Source of the DNA: Paramicrobacterium sp051513965
GTDB taxonomy: Bacteria; Actinomycetota; Actinomycetes; Actinomycetales; Microbacteriaceae
Direction: 5' to 3'
Assembly (NCBI RefSeq): GCF_051513965.1
Contig: NZ_CP195847.1
Coordinates: 2,294,001 to 2,358,000, forward strand
Length of the DNA: 64,000 nucleotides
Shown: positions 52,700 to 61,113 of the stretch, piece after piece
How the letters are laid out: each line of letters begins with the position of its first letter
How positions within the stretch are numbered: the stretch's first letter is position 1
Translations under genes and position numbers: made by a program
The notes under the pieces: model-generated
Told to the model about the DNA's origin: nothing
What the model saw: the letters and a program-made list of their open reading frames with translations, nothing else
Database searches by the model: none

Positions 52700-52736
52700 C
52701 AGAGGGGCGAATGTCTGCGCGACATTCGCCCCTCTG
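52700..52736. terminator. hairpin terminator after the Tat-secreted protein
   Basis: Perfect 16-bp stem (CAGAGGGGCGAATGTC and complement), 5-nt loop TGCGC. Probably serves both this gene and the convergent MerR gene. Confidence 0.85.
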
Positions 52737-52788
52737 TCGTTGCACCTATTCCTGCTGGTGAACGATCGCCCACGACCTCGCGACCGCG

Positions 52789-53556
52789 TCAGGATTCACG
52801 ACCACCGTTCTCAATGAACGCGTGAAGCGCGTCTCTCACGAACTTCGCACCGCACTGCCCGCCATAGTTCTCCGCAAATCGCTCGTCGGCGACATACATG
52901 TCGGCGAGCCCGAGCAGATACTCACGCGAGAGGCCGCCGTCAGCCGCGCGCGGCACACCAGGCACTCCGTCGAGCCACTCGACGTGGCGTCGCGCTAGGC
53001 TCTGTGCCTCCTCGCCCTGCGGGGACACCGCACGCTCCGCGGCTTCCGTCCAATCGGCGTTGAGGGCCGCCAGCTGGGCCTTCCAGTTCGAACGTTCAGA
53101 CTCGGTCATTGACGTCCACCAGGCGTCAGACCGCGCATACGCGTCCTCTCCCCATCTGGTCTCAACTTCGTCTTTGTACTGGGTGTGGTCGAACCCATCG
53201 AACATTGCCTCTGCCATCAGTTCTTCTCCTTTCGTCAAGCGATGCACTGTGTCTTCGACCGCCGCGATCTGACGCGCGAGGCGGTCACTTTCCTGCCGCA
53301 GCCACGTGAGGTGGGTGCGGAGCGCTGCCGGAGCATCCTTCTCCTTCTCGATGACCTCGGCGATGGTGGTCAGCCCGAGTCCGAGGTCGCGCAGCAGCAG
53401 AATGCGTTGCAGCCTCACGAGCGACGCATCGTCGTAATAGCGGTAGCCGTTCGCCCCGATGCTCGCTGGCGGCAGCAGACCGATGTGGTCGTAGTGCCTC
53501 AGCGTTCGACTCGTCGTGCCGGTCAGCGCGGCAATCTCAGTAATCGACCAGCGCAT
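52789..53556 (-). CDS. MerR family regulator with TipAS-like drug-binding domain
   Basis: TipAL-type regulator of 255 aa. The N-terminal MerR winged helix is SITEIAALTGTTSRTLRHYDHIGLLPPASIG followed by YRYYDDASLVRLQRILLLRDLGLGLTTIAEVI. After a coiled-coil dimer helix, the TipAS domain (about residues 120-250) includes FDHTQYKDEVETRWGEDAY and the closing AENYGGQCGAKFVRDALHAF; it has the Cys near the C-terminus that in TipA binds thiopeptides covalently. ATG 53556 is preceded by GAGAGA. The promoter has the 19-bp spacer typical of MerR-activated promoters, implying autoregulation. Confidence 0.92.
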   Translation of the reverse strand: MRWSITEIAALTGTTSRTLRHYDHIGLLPPASIGANGYRYYDDASLVRLQRILLLRDLGLGLTTIAEVIEKEKDAPAALRTHLTWLRQESDRLARQIAAVEDTVHRLTKGEELMAEAMFDGFDHTQYKDEVETRWGEDAYARSDAWWTSMTESERSNWKAQLAALNADWTEAAERAVSPQGEEAQSLARRHVEWLDGVPGVPRAADGGLSREYLLGLADMYVADERFAENYGGQCGAKFVRDALHAFIENGGRES

Positions 53557-53585
53557 GATCTCTCTTTCTTCTCTGTGACCCACTC

Positions 53586-53616
53586 AGCGTAGAAGTTGAC
53601 GTTACGTCAAAGTCAA
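53586..53616 (-). promoter_or_regulatory. MerR-type promoter with 19-bp spacer
   Basis: On the minus strand TTGACT (-35, plus 53611-53616) and TACGCT (-10, plus 53586-53591) are separated by 19 bp, with the dyad TTGACGTAACGTCAA (53596-53610) in the spacer. This overlong spacer and central dyad is the classical MerR/TipA arrangement. Confidence 0.75.
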
Positions 53617-53652
53617 GACGCATCTCTCATGTTTCTCTTGCTATCTCAGGAG

Positions 53653-53693
53653 ACGCGATATATCGTGACTTCAGTAAACGCGATATATCGCGT
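53653..53693. promoter_or_regulatory. two CGATATATCG operators before the DUF4097-PadR operon
   Basis: Site 1 ACGCGATATATCGT (53653-53666, one mismatch) and site 2 ACGCGATATATCGCGT (53678-53693, perfect 16-bp palindrome) are 25 bp apart centre to centre. AT-core palindromes of this type are used by PadR regulators, and a PadR gene is in the operon. Confidence 0.7.
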
Positions 53694-53716
53694 TCCCACG
53701 ACGAAGGAAAACTCTC

Positions 53717-54565
53717 ATGTCACACGAGAAATGGTTCATCAGGCCCGGGGAGTCGCGTGTCATCGACACCGGCATCATCCGTTCGCTCAAGGTCGCTATG
53801 ATCGGCGGCCAGGTCGACGTCATCGGACACGATGAGGAGACGGCGCGTGTCGAGGTGAACGAGGTCGCAGGGCAGGACCTCAAAGTCCGCATCGACGGCG
53901 ATCGGCTCGAGATCGACCACCCGCAGCTGAGGTGGGAGAACTTTCTGCAGACCTTTCGTCTGTTCCGCCCCGGGCGCGAACGTGCGATCGTCAGCGTGCT
54001 CGTCCCCCGCGACGTTGAGCTCACGTTCGGGGTCGTCGACGCAGATGCGCTCGTTGCCGGACTCACGACGGATGCCAAACTGAGCACGATCAGCGGAGAG
54101 ATCCAGACGGACAGCCTGAAGGGCGACCTCGAACTCAACGCGGTCTCCGGCGATCTCAACGTCCAGAACCACACGGGCGACATCGGCGTTCACACGGTCT
54201 CGGGGGATGTCACGGCATCCGGTCGAATCTCTGACTTCAGCTGCGACACGGTCTCCGGCAACGTGTTCATCGATGCGAGCGGGTCGTGCGATCGCATCCG
54301 CCTCAACTCCATGTCGGGAGACCTCACCGCGCGCATCGACGAGGAGGTCGGGGCCCGATACTCGATCAACACCGTGAGTGGACGGGTCTACCTCGACGGA
54401 AATCGCGTCGTGACCTCGCTCGGTCGCGGCTACTCTCTGACGGTGCCCGGTGAAGGAAACCAGGTGACCGAGGTGTCAGCGAACACCGTCAGCGGTGACG
54501 TATCGGTGATCCGCCGGACCGAGGCCGAGAGCTTCACGGTCTCCAGCGACGGGACAGCCCAATGA
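53717..54565 (+). CDS. DUF4097 family beta-repeat protein
   Basis: A 282-aa protein of the DUF4097 group. It lacks a signal peptide or transmembrane helix. Residues 100-260 are a series of short beta-solenoid repeats with the recurrent VSGDV/VSGNV/MSGDL/VSGRV motif (for example LNAVSGDLNVQNHTGDIGVHT). The family is widely linked to PadR regulators and envelope stress, but has no known biochemical activity. AAGGAAA precedes the ATG. The stop overlaps the padR-type gene (ATGA). Confidence 0.88.
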   Translation: MSHEKWFIRPGESRVIDTGIIRSLKVAMIGGQVDVIGHDEETARVEVNEVAGQDLKVRIDGDRLEIDHPQLRWENFLQTFRLFRPGRERAIVSVLVPRDVELTFGVVDADALVAGLTTDAKLSTISGEIQTDSLKGDLELNAVSGDLNVQNHTGDIGVHTVSGDVTASGRISDFSCDTVSGNVFIDASGSCDRIRLNSMSGDLTARIDEEVGARYSINTVSGRVYLDGNRVVTSLGRGYSLTVPGEGNQVTEVSANTVSGDVSVIRRTEAESFTVSSDGTAQ

Positions 54566-55173
54566 CCCCCGTGTTCGCGCACGGCAGCCTTCGGCTCTAT
54601 CTGCTCAAGCTGCTCGACGAGAAGCCGCGTAACGGCTACGAGATCATCCAGGCACTCTCTGACCGCTTCGGCGGCACGTACAGCCCGAGCGCGGGAACGA
54701 TCTACCCACGCCTGTCGAAACTGGCGGACGAAGGACTCGTCGTCAAACAGACAGAAGGACGAAAGAGCATATTCGAGATCACGGATGCCGGCAGAGCCGA
54801 ACTTGAGCGACGCGCAGACGATCTGGATGCCGTCGAAGACGAGGTCACTGATTCTGTACGCCGTCTTGCGGATGAAGTGCGCTCCGGCGTCTCGGATGCG
54901 ATGAAGTCGCTTCGCGCAGAGCTCGCTGCCGCTGCTCGCGATTCGAGTTCCGCACCTCCCCGAGAGGCGACAGTGACCCCGGACGATCCCGATACGCGTA
55001 CGACGAGCCGAGTCGCGCTCTACGAGATCGAGAAGGCCATCACCGACTTCCGCCGAGACGTTCGCACCGAGCTTCGATCGCACATCGCAGCCGGAAATGA
55101 AGTGCCGACGTCACTGATCGATACAGCGCGCAGCGAGCTGGCGCGTGTGAGAGAGCAGCTTCGCGTTCGGTGA
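54562..55173 (+). CDS. PadR family transcriptional regulator
   Basis: A 203-aa regulator. The PadR winged helix is at residues 5-85 (GSLRLYLLKLLDEKPRNGYE, IIQALSDRFGGTYSPSAGTIYPRLSKLADEGLV, then FEITDAGRAEL). The C-terminal helical part (residues 85-200) is longer than in classical PadR and may mediate dimerisation. It is the second gene of the operon and most likely represses it through the CGATATATCG sites. The effector is unknown. Confidence 0.92.
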   Translation: MTPVFAHGSLRLYLLKLLDEKPRNGYEIIQALSDRFGGTYSPSAGTIYPRLSKLADEGLVVKQTEGRKSIFEITDAGRAELERRADDLDAVEDEVTDSVRRLADEVRSGVSDAMKSLRAELAAAARDSSSAPPREATVTPDDPDTRTTSRVALYEIEKAITDFRRDVRTELRSHIAAGNEVPTSLIDTARSELARVREQLRVR

Positions 55174-55213
55174 CGGGTCCGACGCCGGTGCCGACGCAGA
55201 GCCAGGTGCGAGG

Positions 55214-55720
55214 CTAGGCCTCAGGCTCCCACGGAACACGGCCACCCTTGCTGACGGGCAGCAGCGGTATCACGATCACCGGACGCGACTGCGTGTGAGC
55301 GAGGTGAGCCGCGACCGAGCCTCCGAGGAACTCCTGAAGTCCCGCGATGAATCCAGGCTCCCTCGTTCCCACGACGATCATTGAGGCGTCGGACTCATCG
55401 GCGATGGCTCCAAGAACAGCCGCGGGCTGCCCGGCCCCGACGCGCGTCGTCCACTGCACACCGCTGGAACCGACAGCCTCGCGCGCACGCTCCTCAAGCC
55501 ATGCGACATCGGGCCTGCTGTCAGAAGCGGGGTCCGGATCGAAGGTCGAGAACGCAACGGTTCCGTCAGACATGAAGCCTGAGGTGTACTGCGTCGTATC
55601 AACCCACGCGAACACCGCATCACGGCCGAATGCCTTCGCGAAGGCGATTCCCTGCTCGGGAACGTCTTCGGGCTGTTCCCCGGTGACTCCAATGAGCACC
55701 GGGCCAGTGGGGTTCAGCAT
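55214..55720 (-). CDS. universal stress protein (UspA) family
   Basis: Single UspA domain of 168 aa. The nucleotide-binding region near the C-terminus is seen as MIVVGTREPGFIAGLQEFLG then GSVAAHLAHTQSRPVIVIP, i.e. the G-x2-G-x9-G(S/T) pattern for ATP-binding Usp. The N-terminal strand is VLIGVTGEQPED. ATG 55720 is supported by GAGGAG 9 nt upstream. Convergent with the padR-type gene. Confidence 0.88.
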   Translation of the reverse strand: MLNPTGPVLIGVTGEQPEDVPEQGIAFAKAFGRDAVFAWVDTTQYTSGFMSDGTVAFSTFDPDPASDSRPDVAWLEERAREAVGSSGVQWTTRVGAGQPAAVLGAIADESDASMIVVGTREPGFIAGLQEFLGGSVAAHLAHTQSRPVIVIPLLPVSKGGRVPWEPEA

Positions 55721-55982
55721 GATCTCGAACTCCTCTCGCGTCTCGCGAACTGGCGTCATCGCCTTAGCCTCAGCGTACTGCTCTCGCGGCGCAACGCGCT
55801 ATATTCCACGGCGTGCATGTAAAAATCGCACTGCTCTCGCAGGCGAAACCGCTCACCAGTCTCCCAGGAGAGTCCTAGATCGCCTCATGCTAAACTTGAA
55901 GTTGGTCTTATCGTTCGCTGGTTAGTGCAACCGCGGGTGGCCAACAGGTCATCCGACAACTGATTTTGTGAGGGGGTCTCGC

Positions 55983-56177
55983 ATGGGGCGCGGCCGTCAA
56001 AAGGCAAAGCACACGAAGATCGCTCGTGAGCTCAAGTCGTTCAGTCCCGAAGTGGACTACGACCAGCTCGAGCGCGAGCTCACCGGGAAGTCAAAGTCTG
56101 ACCCCTACGAGGACGAAATCTCGAAGTGGTCCGAGTACGCTGACGACTTCTCGGCTGACCGCCAGAAGCGGGCCTGA
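55983..56177 (+). CDS. DUF3073 family protein
   Basis: A 64-aa protein of DUF3073, restricted to Actinobacteria. The highly basic start MGRGRQKAKHTKIARELKSF and the Tyr/Asp/Glu-rich tail (VDYDQLERELTGKSKSDPYE, KWSEYADDF) are characteristic. Function unknown; conservation and context in the family suggest a constitutive small nucleic-acid or ribosome-associated role, which is inference. GAGGGGG is 6 nt before the ATG. A long upstream region (262 bp) holds TAAACT (about 55891) as possible -10 and a leader of about 80 nt with a GGTTAGTGCAACC mini-hairpin. Confidence 0.9.
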   Translation: MGRGRQKAKHTKIARELKSFSPEVDYDQLERELTGKSKSDPYEDEISKWSEYADDFSADRQKRA

Positions 56178-56194
56178 ACTAAAACGTAACGTCA

Positions 56195-56227
56195 ACCTGC
56201 CGGAGAGACGCCTCTTCCGGCAGGTTC
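56195..56227. terminator. hairpin terminator after DUF3073 gene
   Basis: 10-bp stem (AACCTGCCGG / CCGGCAGGTT), 13-nt loop, followed by TCGTTGCTTTT. Also lies at the far 3' side of convergent purF. Confidence 0.8.
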
Positions 56228-56290
56228 GTTGCTTTTGCGCGCGCCGTTCTCCCGTACGCGCGCATGTGCGCCGAAACGCGCACCCATCGA

Positions 56291-57748
56291 TCAGGAGAGC
56301 TGTGTGCGCTCGATCCACTCGAGGTACTCATCGGTGACGGTGCCGGTGACGTACTCTCCGGTGAAGCAGCTCATTTCCAGATCAGTGACATCGGAGCCCT
56401 CGACGATGGCGTCCTTCATGTCTTCGATCTCCTGGTAGATCATGTGGTCCACGCCGAGCAGTTCGCCGATCTCGGGAATCTTGCGATCATGTGCGATGAG
56501 TTCGGCACGACTGGGCATGTTGATGCCGTAGACATGAGGATGCCGCACAGGCGGCGCCGCCGACGTGAACGTCACCTTGTTCGCACCCGCCGCACGCGCC
56601 ATCTCGACGATCTCGCGCGACGTGGTCCCTCGCACGATCGAATCGTCGACGATGAGGATGTTCTTGCCCTTGAACTCGCTCGACATCGCATTGAGCTTCT
56701 GCCGAACGCTCTTCTTACGCTGCGCCTGCCCCGGCATGATGAACGTGCGGCCGACGTAGCGGTTCTTGTAGAAGCCTTCGCGGTACTCGATGCCGAGCTT
56801 CTGAGCGACCTGCATCGCGGCAGGTCGCGATGAGTCTGGAATCGGCATGACGACGTCGACGTCTCCGAGCGGCATGTGCTTGCGAATGGTGTCCGCCAGG
56901 CGGTTCCCGAGGCGCAGACGTGCGTCGTACACCGAGATGCCGTTCATGATCGAGTCCGGACGCGCCAGGTAGACGTATTCGAACGAACACGGCACGAGAC
57001 TCGTCTGGCGAGCGCACTGCCTCGAGTGCAGCTCACCGTCGGGCGTGATGAACACAGCCTCACCGGGAGCGACGTCTCGGACGACTTCGTAGCCCGCGGC
57101 CTCCAGCACGAGAGACTCCGATGCCACGACCCAATCGTCACCGACCATTCCCGTCGGACGACGTCCGAGAACAAGAGGTCGGATGCCGTACGGATCACGG
57201 AACGCCAGCAGACCGTGCCCGGCGATCATCGCGATCGCCGCATACGACCCCTCGACGCGCTCGTGCACCTGAGCGACGGCGTTGAAGATCTGATCGGGGT
57301 CGAGTTCGAGCCCCGAAATCTGGTTCTGCAGCTCGTTCGCGAGGACGTTGAGCAGCATCTCGGTGTCGCTCGTGGAGTTCACGTGACGGCGGTCCACGTG
57401 GAAGAGGTCCTTCGCGAGCTCACGCGTGTTCGTCAGGTTGCCGTTGTGCACGAGGATGATGCCGTACGGCGCGTTCACGTAGAAGGGCTGTGCCTCCTGC
57501 TCGTTCGCGGCGTCACCCTTGGTGACGTACCGCACGTGACCGAGGCCGACGTTGCCGAGAAGCGTCCGCATGTCTCGCGTGCGGAAGGCCTCACGCACCT
57601 GGCCCTTGGCCTTCGACATGTGGAACGTCGCCCCTTCGGCGGTGGCGATGCCTGTGGAATCCTGTCCGCGGTGCTGCAGCAGAAGCAGCGCATCGTAGAT
57701 CTGCTGGTTGACGGGCTCGTGTGAGACGATTCCGACGATTCCGCACAT
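56291..57748 (-). CDS. purF: amidophosphoribosyltransferase
   Basis: PurF makes 5-phosphoribosylamine from PRPP and glutamine, the first committed purine step. In 485 aa the catalytic Cys follows the initiator Met (MCGIVGIVSHE), with no propeptide. The glutaminase half includes GLGHVRYVTKGD and LVHNGNLTN. The phosphoribosyltransferase half has the PRPP motif ILIVDDSIVRGTTSREIV and MPIPDSSRPAAMQVAQKLG. It is downstream of purM on the same strand (44-bp gap), so co-transcription is likely. Confidence 0.97.
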   Translation of the reverse strand: MCGIVGIVSHEPVNQQIYDALLLLQHRGQDSTGIATAEGATFHMSKAKGQVREAFRTRDMRTLLGNVGLGHVRYVTKGDAANEQEAQPFYVNAPYGIILVHNGNLTNTRELAKDLFHVDRRHVNSTSDTEMLLNVLANELQNQISGLELDPDQIFNAVAQVHERVEGSYAAIAMIAGHGLLAFRDPYGIRPLVLGRRPTGMVGDDWVVASESLVLEAAGYEVVRDVAPGEAVFITPDGELHSRQCARQTSLVPCSFEYVYLARPDSIMNGISVYDARLRLGNRLADTIRKHMPLGDVDVVMPIPDSSRPAAMQVAQKLGIEYREGFYKNRYVGRTFIMPGQAQRKKSVRQKLNAMSSEFKGKNILIVDDSIVRGTTSREIVEMARAAGANKVTFTSAAPPVRHPHVYGINMPSRAELIAHDRKIPEIGELLGVDHMIYQEIEDMKDAIVEGSDVTDLEMSCFTGEYVTGTVTDEYLEWIERTQLS

Positions 57749-57792
57749 GTCAGGGGGCTCCCGGGGTGGTCAGTTGTTCAGCGGTGTTGACG

Positions 57793-58893
57793 TCAGCTCG
57801 CATAGTCTCCGATGAGGCGGACGGCCCCGCCGTCGACCCCCTTCGCTCCCTGCTCGAAGCCGTCGAGGTCGCGGCTTCCGGTGTTCACGGTGCCGACCTG
57901 CCACGACGGAATGCCCGCGGTCTCGAACGTTGAGATCACGGATGCCGCCTGAGCAGCGTCCACGACAGCGAAGAATCCGATGCCGAGGTTCCAGGTGCCC
58001 TCCGAGCTCTCGAGGCTCGAACCGGCCATGTCGCTCAGCACCCGGAAGACTGGGGACGGCGACCATGTCGATCGGTCGACCTCGACCCATGAGCCCTGCG
58101 GCAGCACGCGGGCGAGGTTCGCCGCGATGCCTCCGCCCGTCACGTGAGAGAGCGAATGGATCGCTCCGGGGTGCGCCTCGAGCGCGGTGAGGATCGGTGT
58201 CGTGTAGAGGCGCGTGGGCTCAAGCAGAACCTCACCGACCACTCCGCCGAGGTCATCTGACGAATCGGCGTACCCGATACCGCGCTTCGAGAGGATGTGC
58301 CGGACGAGCGAGAACCCGTTTGAGTGGAGACCGCTCGACTCGAGAGCGATGACCGCGTCGCCGTCTACGACGAGGTGCTCTCCCAGCACGGCATCCGCTT
58401 CGACCGCCCCGGTCGCTGCCCCTGCGACGTCATAGTCGTCGACGCCCATGAGGCCCGGGTGCTCGGCGGTCTCACCGCCCACGAGCGCGGTACCCGTGGC
58501 CGAGCACGCCTCGGCGATGCCGCGGACGATGTCGGCGATGCGTTCGGGAACGACCTTGCCGCACGCGATGTAGTCCGTCATGAAGAGCGGCTTCGCACCG
58601 ACCACGACAATGTCGTCGACGACCATGCCGACGAGGTCCTGCCCGATGGTGTCGTGCTTGTCGATCGCCTGGGCGATCGCGACCTTCGTACCGACGCCAT
58701 CGGTCGATGTCGCGAGGAGCGGTCGACGGAAGTCCTTGAGGTAGGACACGTCGAACAGTCCAGCGAAGCCGCCGAAGCCGCCCTCCACCTGAGGACCGTG
58801 CGTCTTGGCGACCGCGTTCTTCATCAGCTCGACGGCGCGGTCGCCCGCAGCGGTGTCGACGCCAGCTTCGCGGTACGACGTGGAACTGCTCAC
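57793..58893 (-). CDS. purM: phosphoribosylformylglycinamidine cyclo-ligase
   Basis: PurM (AIR synthetase) closes the imidazole ring with ATP. In 366 aa: YREAGVDTAAGDRAVELMK, STDGVGTKVAIAQA, HDTIGQDLVGMVVDDIVVVGAKPLF, ALVGGETAEHPGLM, LESSGLHSNGFSLVR and the late SHVTGGGIAANLARVLP. The GTG start overlaps the stop of a small membrane protein gene. All family motifs are intact. Confidence 0.97.
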   Translation of the reverse strand: MSSSTSYREAGVDTAAGDRAVELMKNAVAKTHGPQVEGGFGGFAGLFDVSYLKDFRRPLLATSTDGVGTKVAIAQAIDKHDTIGQDLVGMVVDDIVVVGAKPLFMTDYIACGKVVPERIADIVRGIAEACSATGTALVGGETAEHPGLMGVDDYDVAGAATGAVEADAVLGEHLVVDGDAVIALESSGLHSNGFSLVRHILSKRGIGYADSSDDLGGVVGEVLLEPTRLYTTPILTALEAHPGAIHSLSHVTGGGIAANLARVLPQGSWVEVDRSTWSPSPVFRVLSDMAGSSLESSEGTWNLGIGFFAVVDAAQAASVISTFETAGIPSWQVGTVNTGSRDLDGFEQGAKGVDGGAVRLIGDYAS

Positions 58894-59351
58894 TTCGTGT
58901 CCTCTTCGTTAGGGGAGACGGATTCGTGGGATGAGACGTCCCGCGAGGTCTCCTCCGCAGAGGCGGCCGGCTGTGCTTCCGCAGCATCCGACGTCTCGAC
59001 ATCGATGGGGCGCACCTCAACCTTACCGACTTGCACCACCGTCGAACGGCGTCGTGCGCGCAGGTCGATCACCCACGCGAGGATGCCGAACAGAGCGACC
59101 CCGATCGGCACGCAGATCAGCAGCAGAAAGCCGAACACCTGCATCGGCGAGTAGTACAGCTCGCCCTTCGACGCGTCGAGCTCTTCTGGTGAGCGCTGGA
59201 AGATGAGGGTGAGCGCCATGGCGACGATGAGGCCCACCACCACGCCGATCAGCAGAAACGACTGGTATTTCGGTGCGCGTCGGACGATCGCCTCACCCGA
59301 CGACTCGGTTTCGACAGCCCGCTCGGGCACGTCGCCCGGTGTGTTGCTCAT
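58890..59351 (-). CDS. small two-helix membrane protein upstream of purM
   Basis: A 153-aa protein with two transmembrane segments (FLLIGVVVGLIVAMALTLIF, VFGFLLLICVPIGVALFGIL), a small outside loop (about 30 residues with KGELYYSPMQ) and an acidic, Ser/Ala/Glu-rich cytoplasmic tail. I do not recognise a functional family, but the arrangement upstream of purM-purF with a GTGA overlap suggests a conserved operon partner. Function unknown. Confidence 0.75.
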   Translation of the reverse strand: MSNTPGDVPERAVETESSGEAIVRRAPKYQSFLLIGVVVGLIVAMALTLIFQRSPEELDASKGELYYSPMQVFGFLLLICVPIGVALFGILAWVIDLRARRRSTVVQVGKVEVRPIDVETSDAAEAQPAASAEETSRDVSSHESVSPNEEDTK

Positions 59352-59424
59352 ACCCTCTATTGTCGCGCATCATCCTGTGTGCTTCTGACAGTGAGACGCG
59401 CATCGCACCTGGGGCGCACGCGCG

Positions 59425-59790
59425 TCAGTGCCTGAGTCGCAGAACAGGCAAGCGCCCGTCGAGATCGGCCCGACTCCCGGATGCCGAGACAGCGGCGGCT
59501 TCGACGGCATCCGACCACGTCATTCCCCCCGTCGCAAGCCGCAGCCATGTCTCGGCGTCCGTCTCGATGACGTTCGGCGGCGTGCCGCGCGTGTGCTTCG
59601 GCCCTTCGATGCACTGCACTGCCCCAAACGGCGGCACTCGCACCTCGACCGTGTTGCCCGGGTACCTCTCGGCCAGCAGCTGCAGCGTGAATCGCACGGC
59701 CGTCGCGATGTCCGGTCGAGCAGCGGCCTCGCGCACCGCGCGATCGACAGCGGGGATTCCGACGTCATCGGTGATGCGAGCGCGTGCCAT
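59425..59790 (-). CDS. SCP2-like (sterol carrier family) small protein
   Basis: A 121-aa protein similar to the SCP2/sterol-carrier fold: AVRFTLQLLAERYPGNTVEVRVPPFGAVQCI, then a TWLRLATGGMTWSDAVEAAAV helix with the W-R-L-x-T-G-x-x-x-W-x-D-A pattern common to actinobacterial MDMPI/SCP2-like proteins. Such domains bind lipids or serve as helper domains. ATG 59790 is chosen because TAGCCT lies 6 nt upstream; an in-frame ATG at 59796 is possible. Divergent from purD with overlapping -10 elements. Confidence 0.78.
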   Translation of the reverse strand: MARARITDDVGIPAVDRAVREAAARPDIATAVRFTLQLLAERYPGNTVEVRVPPFGAVQCIEGPKHTRGTPPNVIETDAETWLRLATGGMTWSDAVEAAAVSASGSRADLDGRLPVLRLRH

Positions 59791-59795
59791 ACCCA

Positions 59796-59802
59796 TAGGC
59801 TA
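59796..59802. promoter_or_regulatory. shared -10 region of two divergent leaderless genes
   Basis: TAGGCT (59796-59801) is 7 nt before purD GTG 59809; on the other strand TAGCCT (59802-59797) is 6 nt before the SCP2-like ATG 59790. The two hexamers share five base pairs, so the promoters cannot be occupied at once. Confidence 0.45.
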
Positions 59803-59808
59803 GTCGTC

Positions 59809-61107
59809 GTGAAGATTCTTGTGCTGGGTTCGGGCGCACGCGAACACGCCATCATCTTGTCGCTTCTGTCGGAAGACCACGATCACGAGGTCATCGCCGC
59901 ACCCGGGAACGCCGGAATCGAGCGCGACGTGCGGTGCCTGTCGTTCGACATCAACGATCCGGTCGCCACCGCGAACGTCGCCATCGACGAGGCGGTCGAC
60001 CTCGTCGTCATCGGTCCTGAGGCTCCGCTCGTCGCGGGTGTCGCCGACGAGCTGCGCGAGCAGGGCATCCCCGTGTTCGGCCCGGGCAAGGCTGCGGCGC
60101 AGCTTGAGGGGTCCAAGACATTCGCCAAGAGAGTGATGGATGCCGCGGGCGTGCCGACCGGCCGCGCACAGCGCGCCACGACCCTCGCCGACGTCGAAGA
60201 GGCCCTCGACGCGTTCGGCGCCCCGTACGTCGTGAAGGCCGACGGTCTCGCCGCGGGCAAGGGCGTCATCGTCACGCCCGACCGCGATGCGGCCCTGGAC
60301 CACGCGCGCACCTATCTCACGAGCGGAAGCGTCCTCGTCGAGGAGTTCCTGGAGGGCCAGGAGGTCTCCCTGTTCCTCCTCAGCGACGGGCACCGCGTTC
60401 TTCCGCTCTCGCCCGCGCAGGACTTCAAGCGTCTCGCTGACGGGGACGAGGGGCCGAACACCGGCGGTATGGGCGCGTACTCGCCGTTGCCGTGGCTCGA
60501 TGAGACGTTCGGAACCGAAGACGAGTTCGTCGATGAGGTGATCCGCACGGTCGCCCAGCCGGTCGTGACCCAGCTCGCCGAAGAGCAGACTCCGTTCATC
60601 GGGCTTCTGTACGCGGGGCTGATCCTCACTGATAAGCGAGAGACGCCGACTGACCGCGGCATCCGTGTCATCGAATTCAACGCGCGCTTCGGCGACCCGG
60701 AGACGCAGGTCGTGCTGCCGCGTCTGGCCACTCCGCTCTCGCAGCTGCTCATGAACGCCGCGACGGGGACCCTCGACGAATCGGATCGTCCGCAGTTCGG
60801 TCTCACCACGGCCGTCACCGTCGTGCTCGCGAGCGAGAACTACCCCGCGACACCCGTCACGGGACGGCCGATCACGGGACTCGACAGTGCGCTGGAGGTC
60901 GAGGGCGTGCACATCGCGCATGCGGCGACCACGGATGCCGAGGGCACGCTGATCGCGTCCGGCGGTCGCGTGCTGAACGTCGTCGCGCTCGGCACGACGT
61001 TCACCGAGGCGCGTGCGCGCGCCTACGAAGCGATCGACCGGATCGGGCTCGAGGGTGCGCAGTTCCGCACCGACATCGCAAAGCGCGCTGCCGACGCCGA
61101 GGGCTGA
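59809..61107 (+). CDS. purD: phosphoribosylamine--glycine ligase
   Basis: PurD (GAR synthetase) joins phosphoribosylamine and glycine with ATP. In 432 aa: KILVLGSGAREHAI at the N-terminus, IGPEAPLVAGVADEL, ATP-grasp segments APYVVKADGLAAGKGVIVT, VLVEEFLEGQEVSLFLLSDG, the signature FNARFGDPETQVVLPRL and a C-terminal VLNVVALGTTFTEARARAYEA. GTG 59809 gives the standard N-terminus and has the leaderless -10 spacing. It is on the opposite strand to purM-purF. Confidence 0.97.
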   Translation: MKILVLGSGAREHAIILSLLSEDHDHEVIAAPGNAGIERDVRCLSFDINDPVATANVAIDEAVDLVVIGPEAPLVAGVADELREQGIPVFGPGKAAAQLEGSKTFAKRVMDAAGVPTGRAQRATTLADVEEALDAFGAPYVVKADGLAAGKGVIVTPDRDAALDHARTYLTSGSVLVEEFLEGQEVSLFLLSDGHRVLPLSPAQDFKRLADGDEGPNTGGMGAYSPLPWLDETFGTEDEFVDEVIRTVAQPVVTQLAEEQTPFIGLLYAGLILTDKRETPTDRGIRVIEFNARFGDPETQVVLPRLATPLSQLLMNAATGTLDESDRPQFGLTTAVTVVLASENYPATPVTGRPITGLDSALEVEGVHIAHAATTDAEGTLIASGGRVLNVVALGTTFTEARARAYEAIDRIGLEGAQFRTDIAKRAADAEG

Positions 61108-61113
61108 GGCAGG

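Noticed and set aside
55890..55982. Structured RNA or riboswitch in the DUF3073 leader
   Set aside because: Only a small GGTTAGTGCAACC hairpin and scattered complementary bases are visible; no known class fits.
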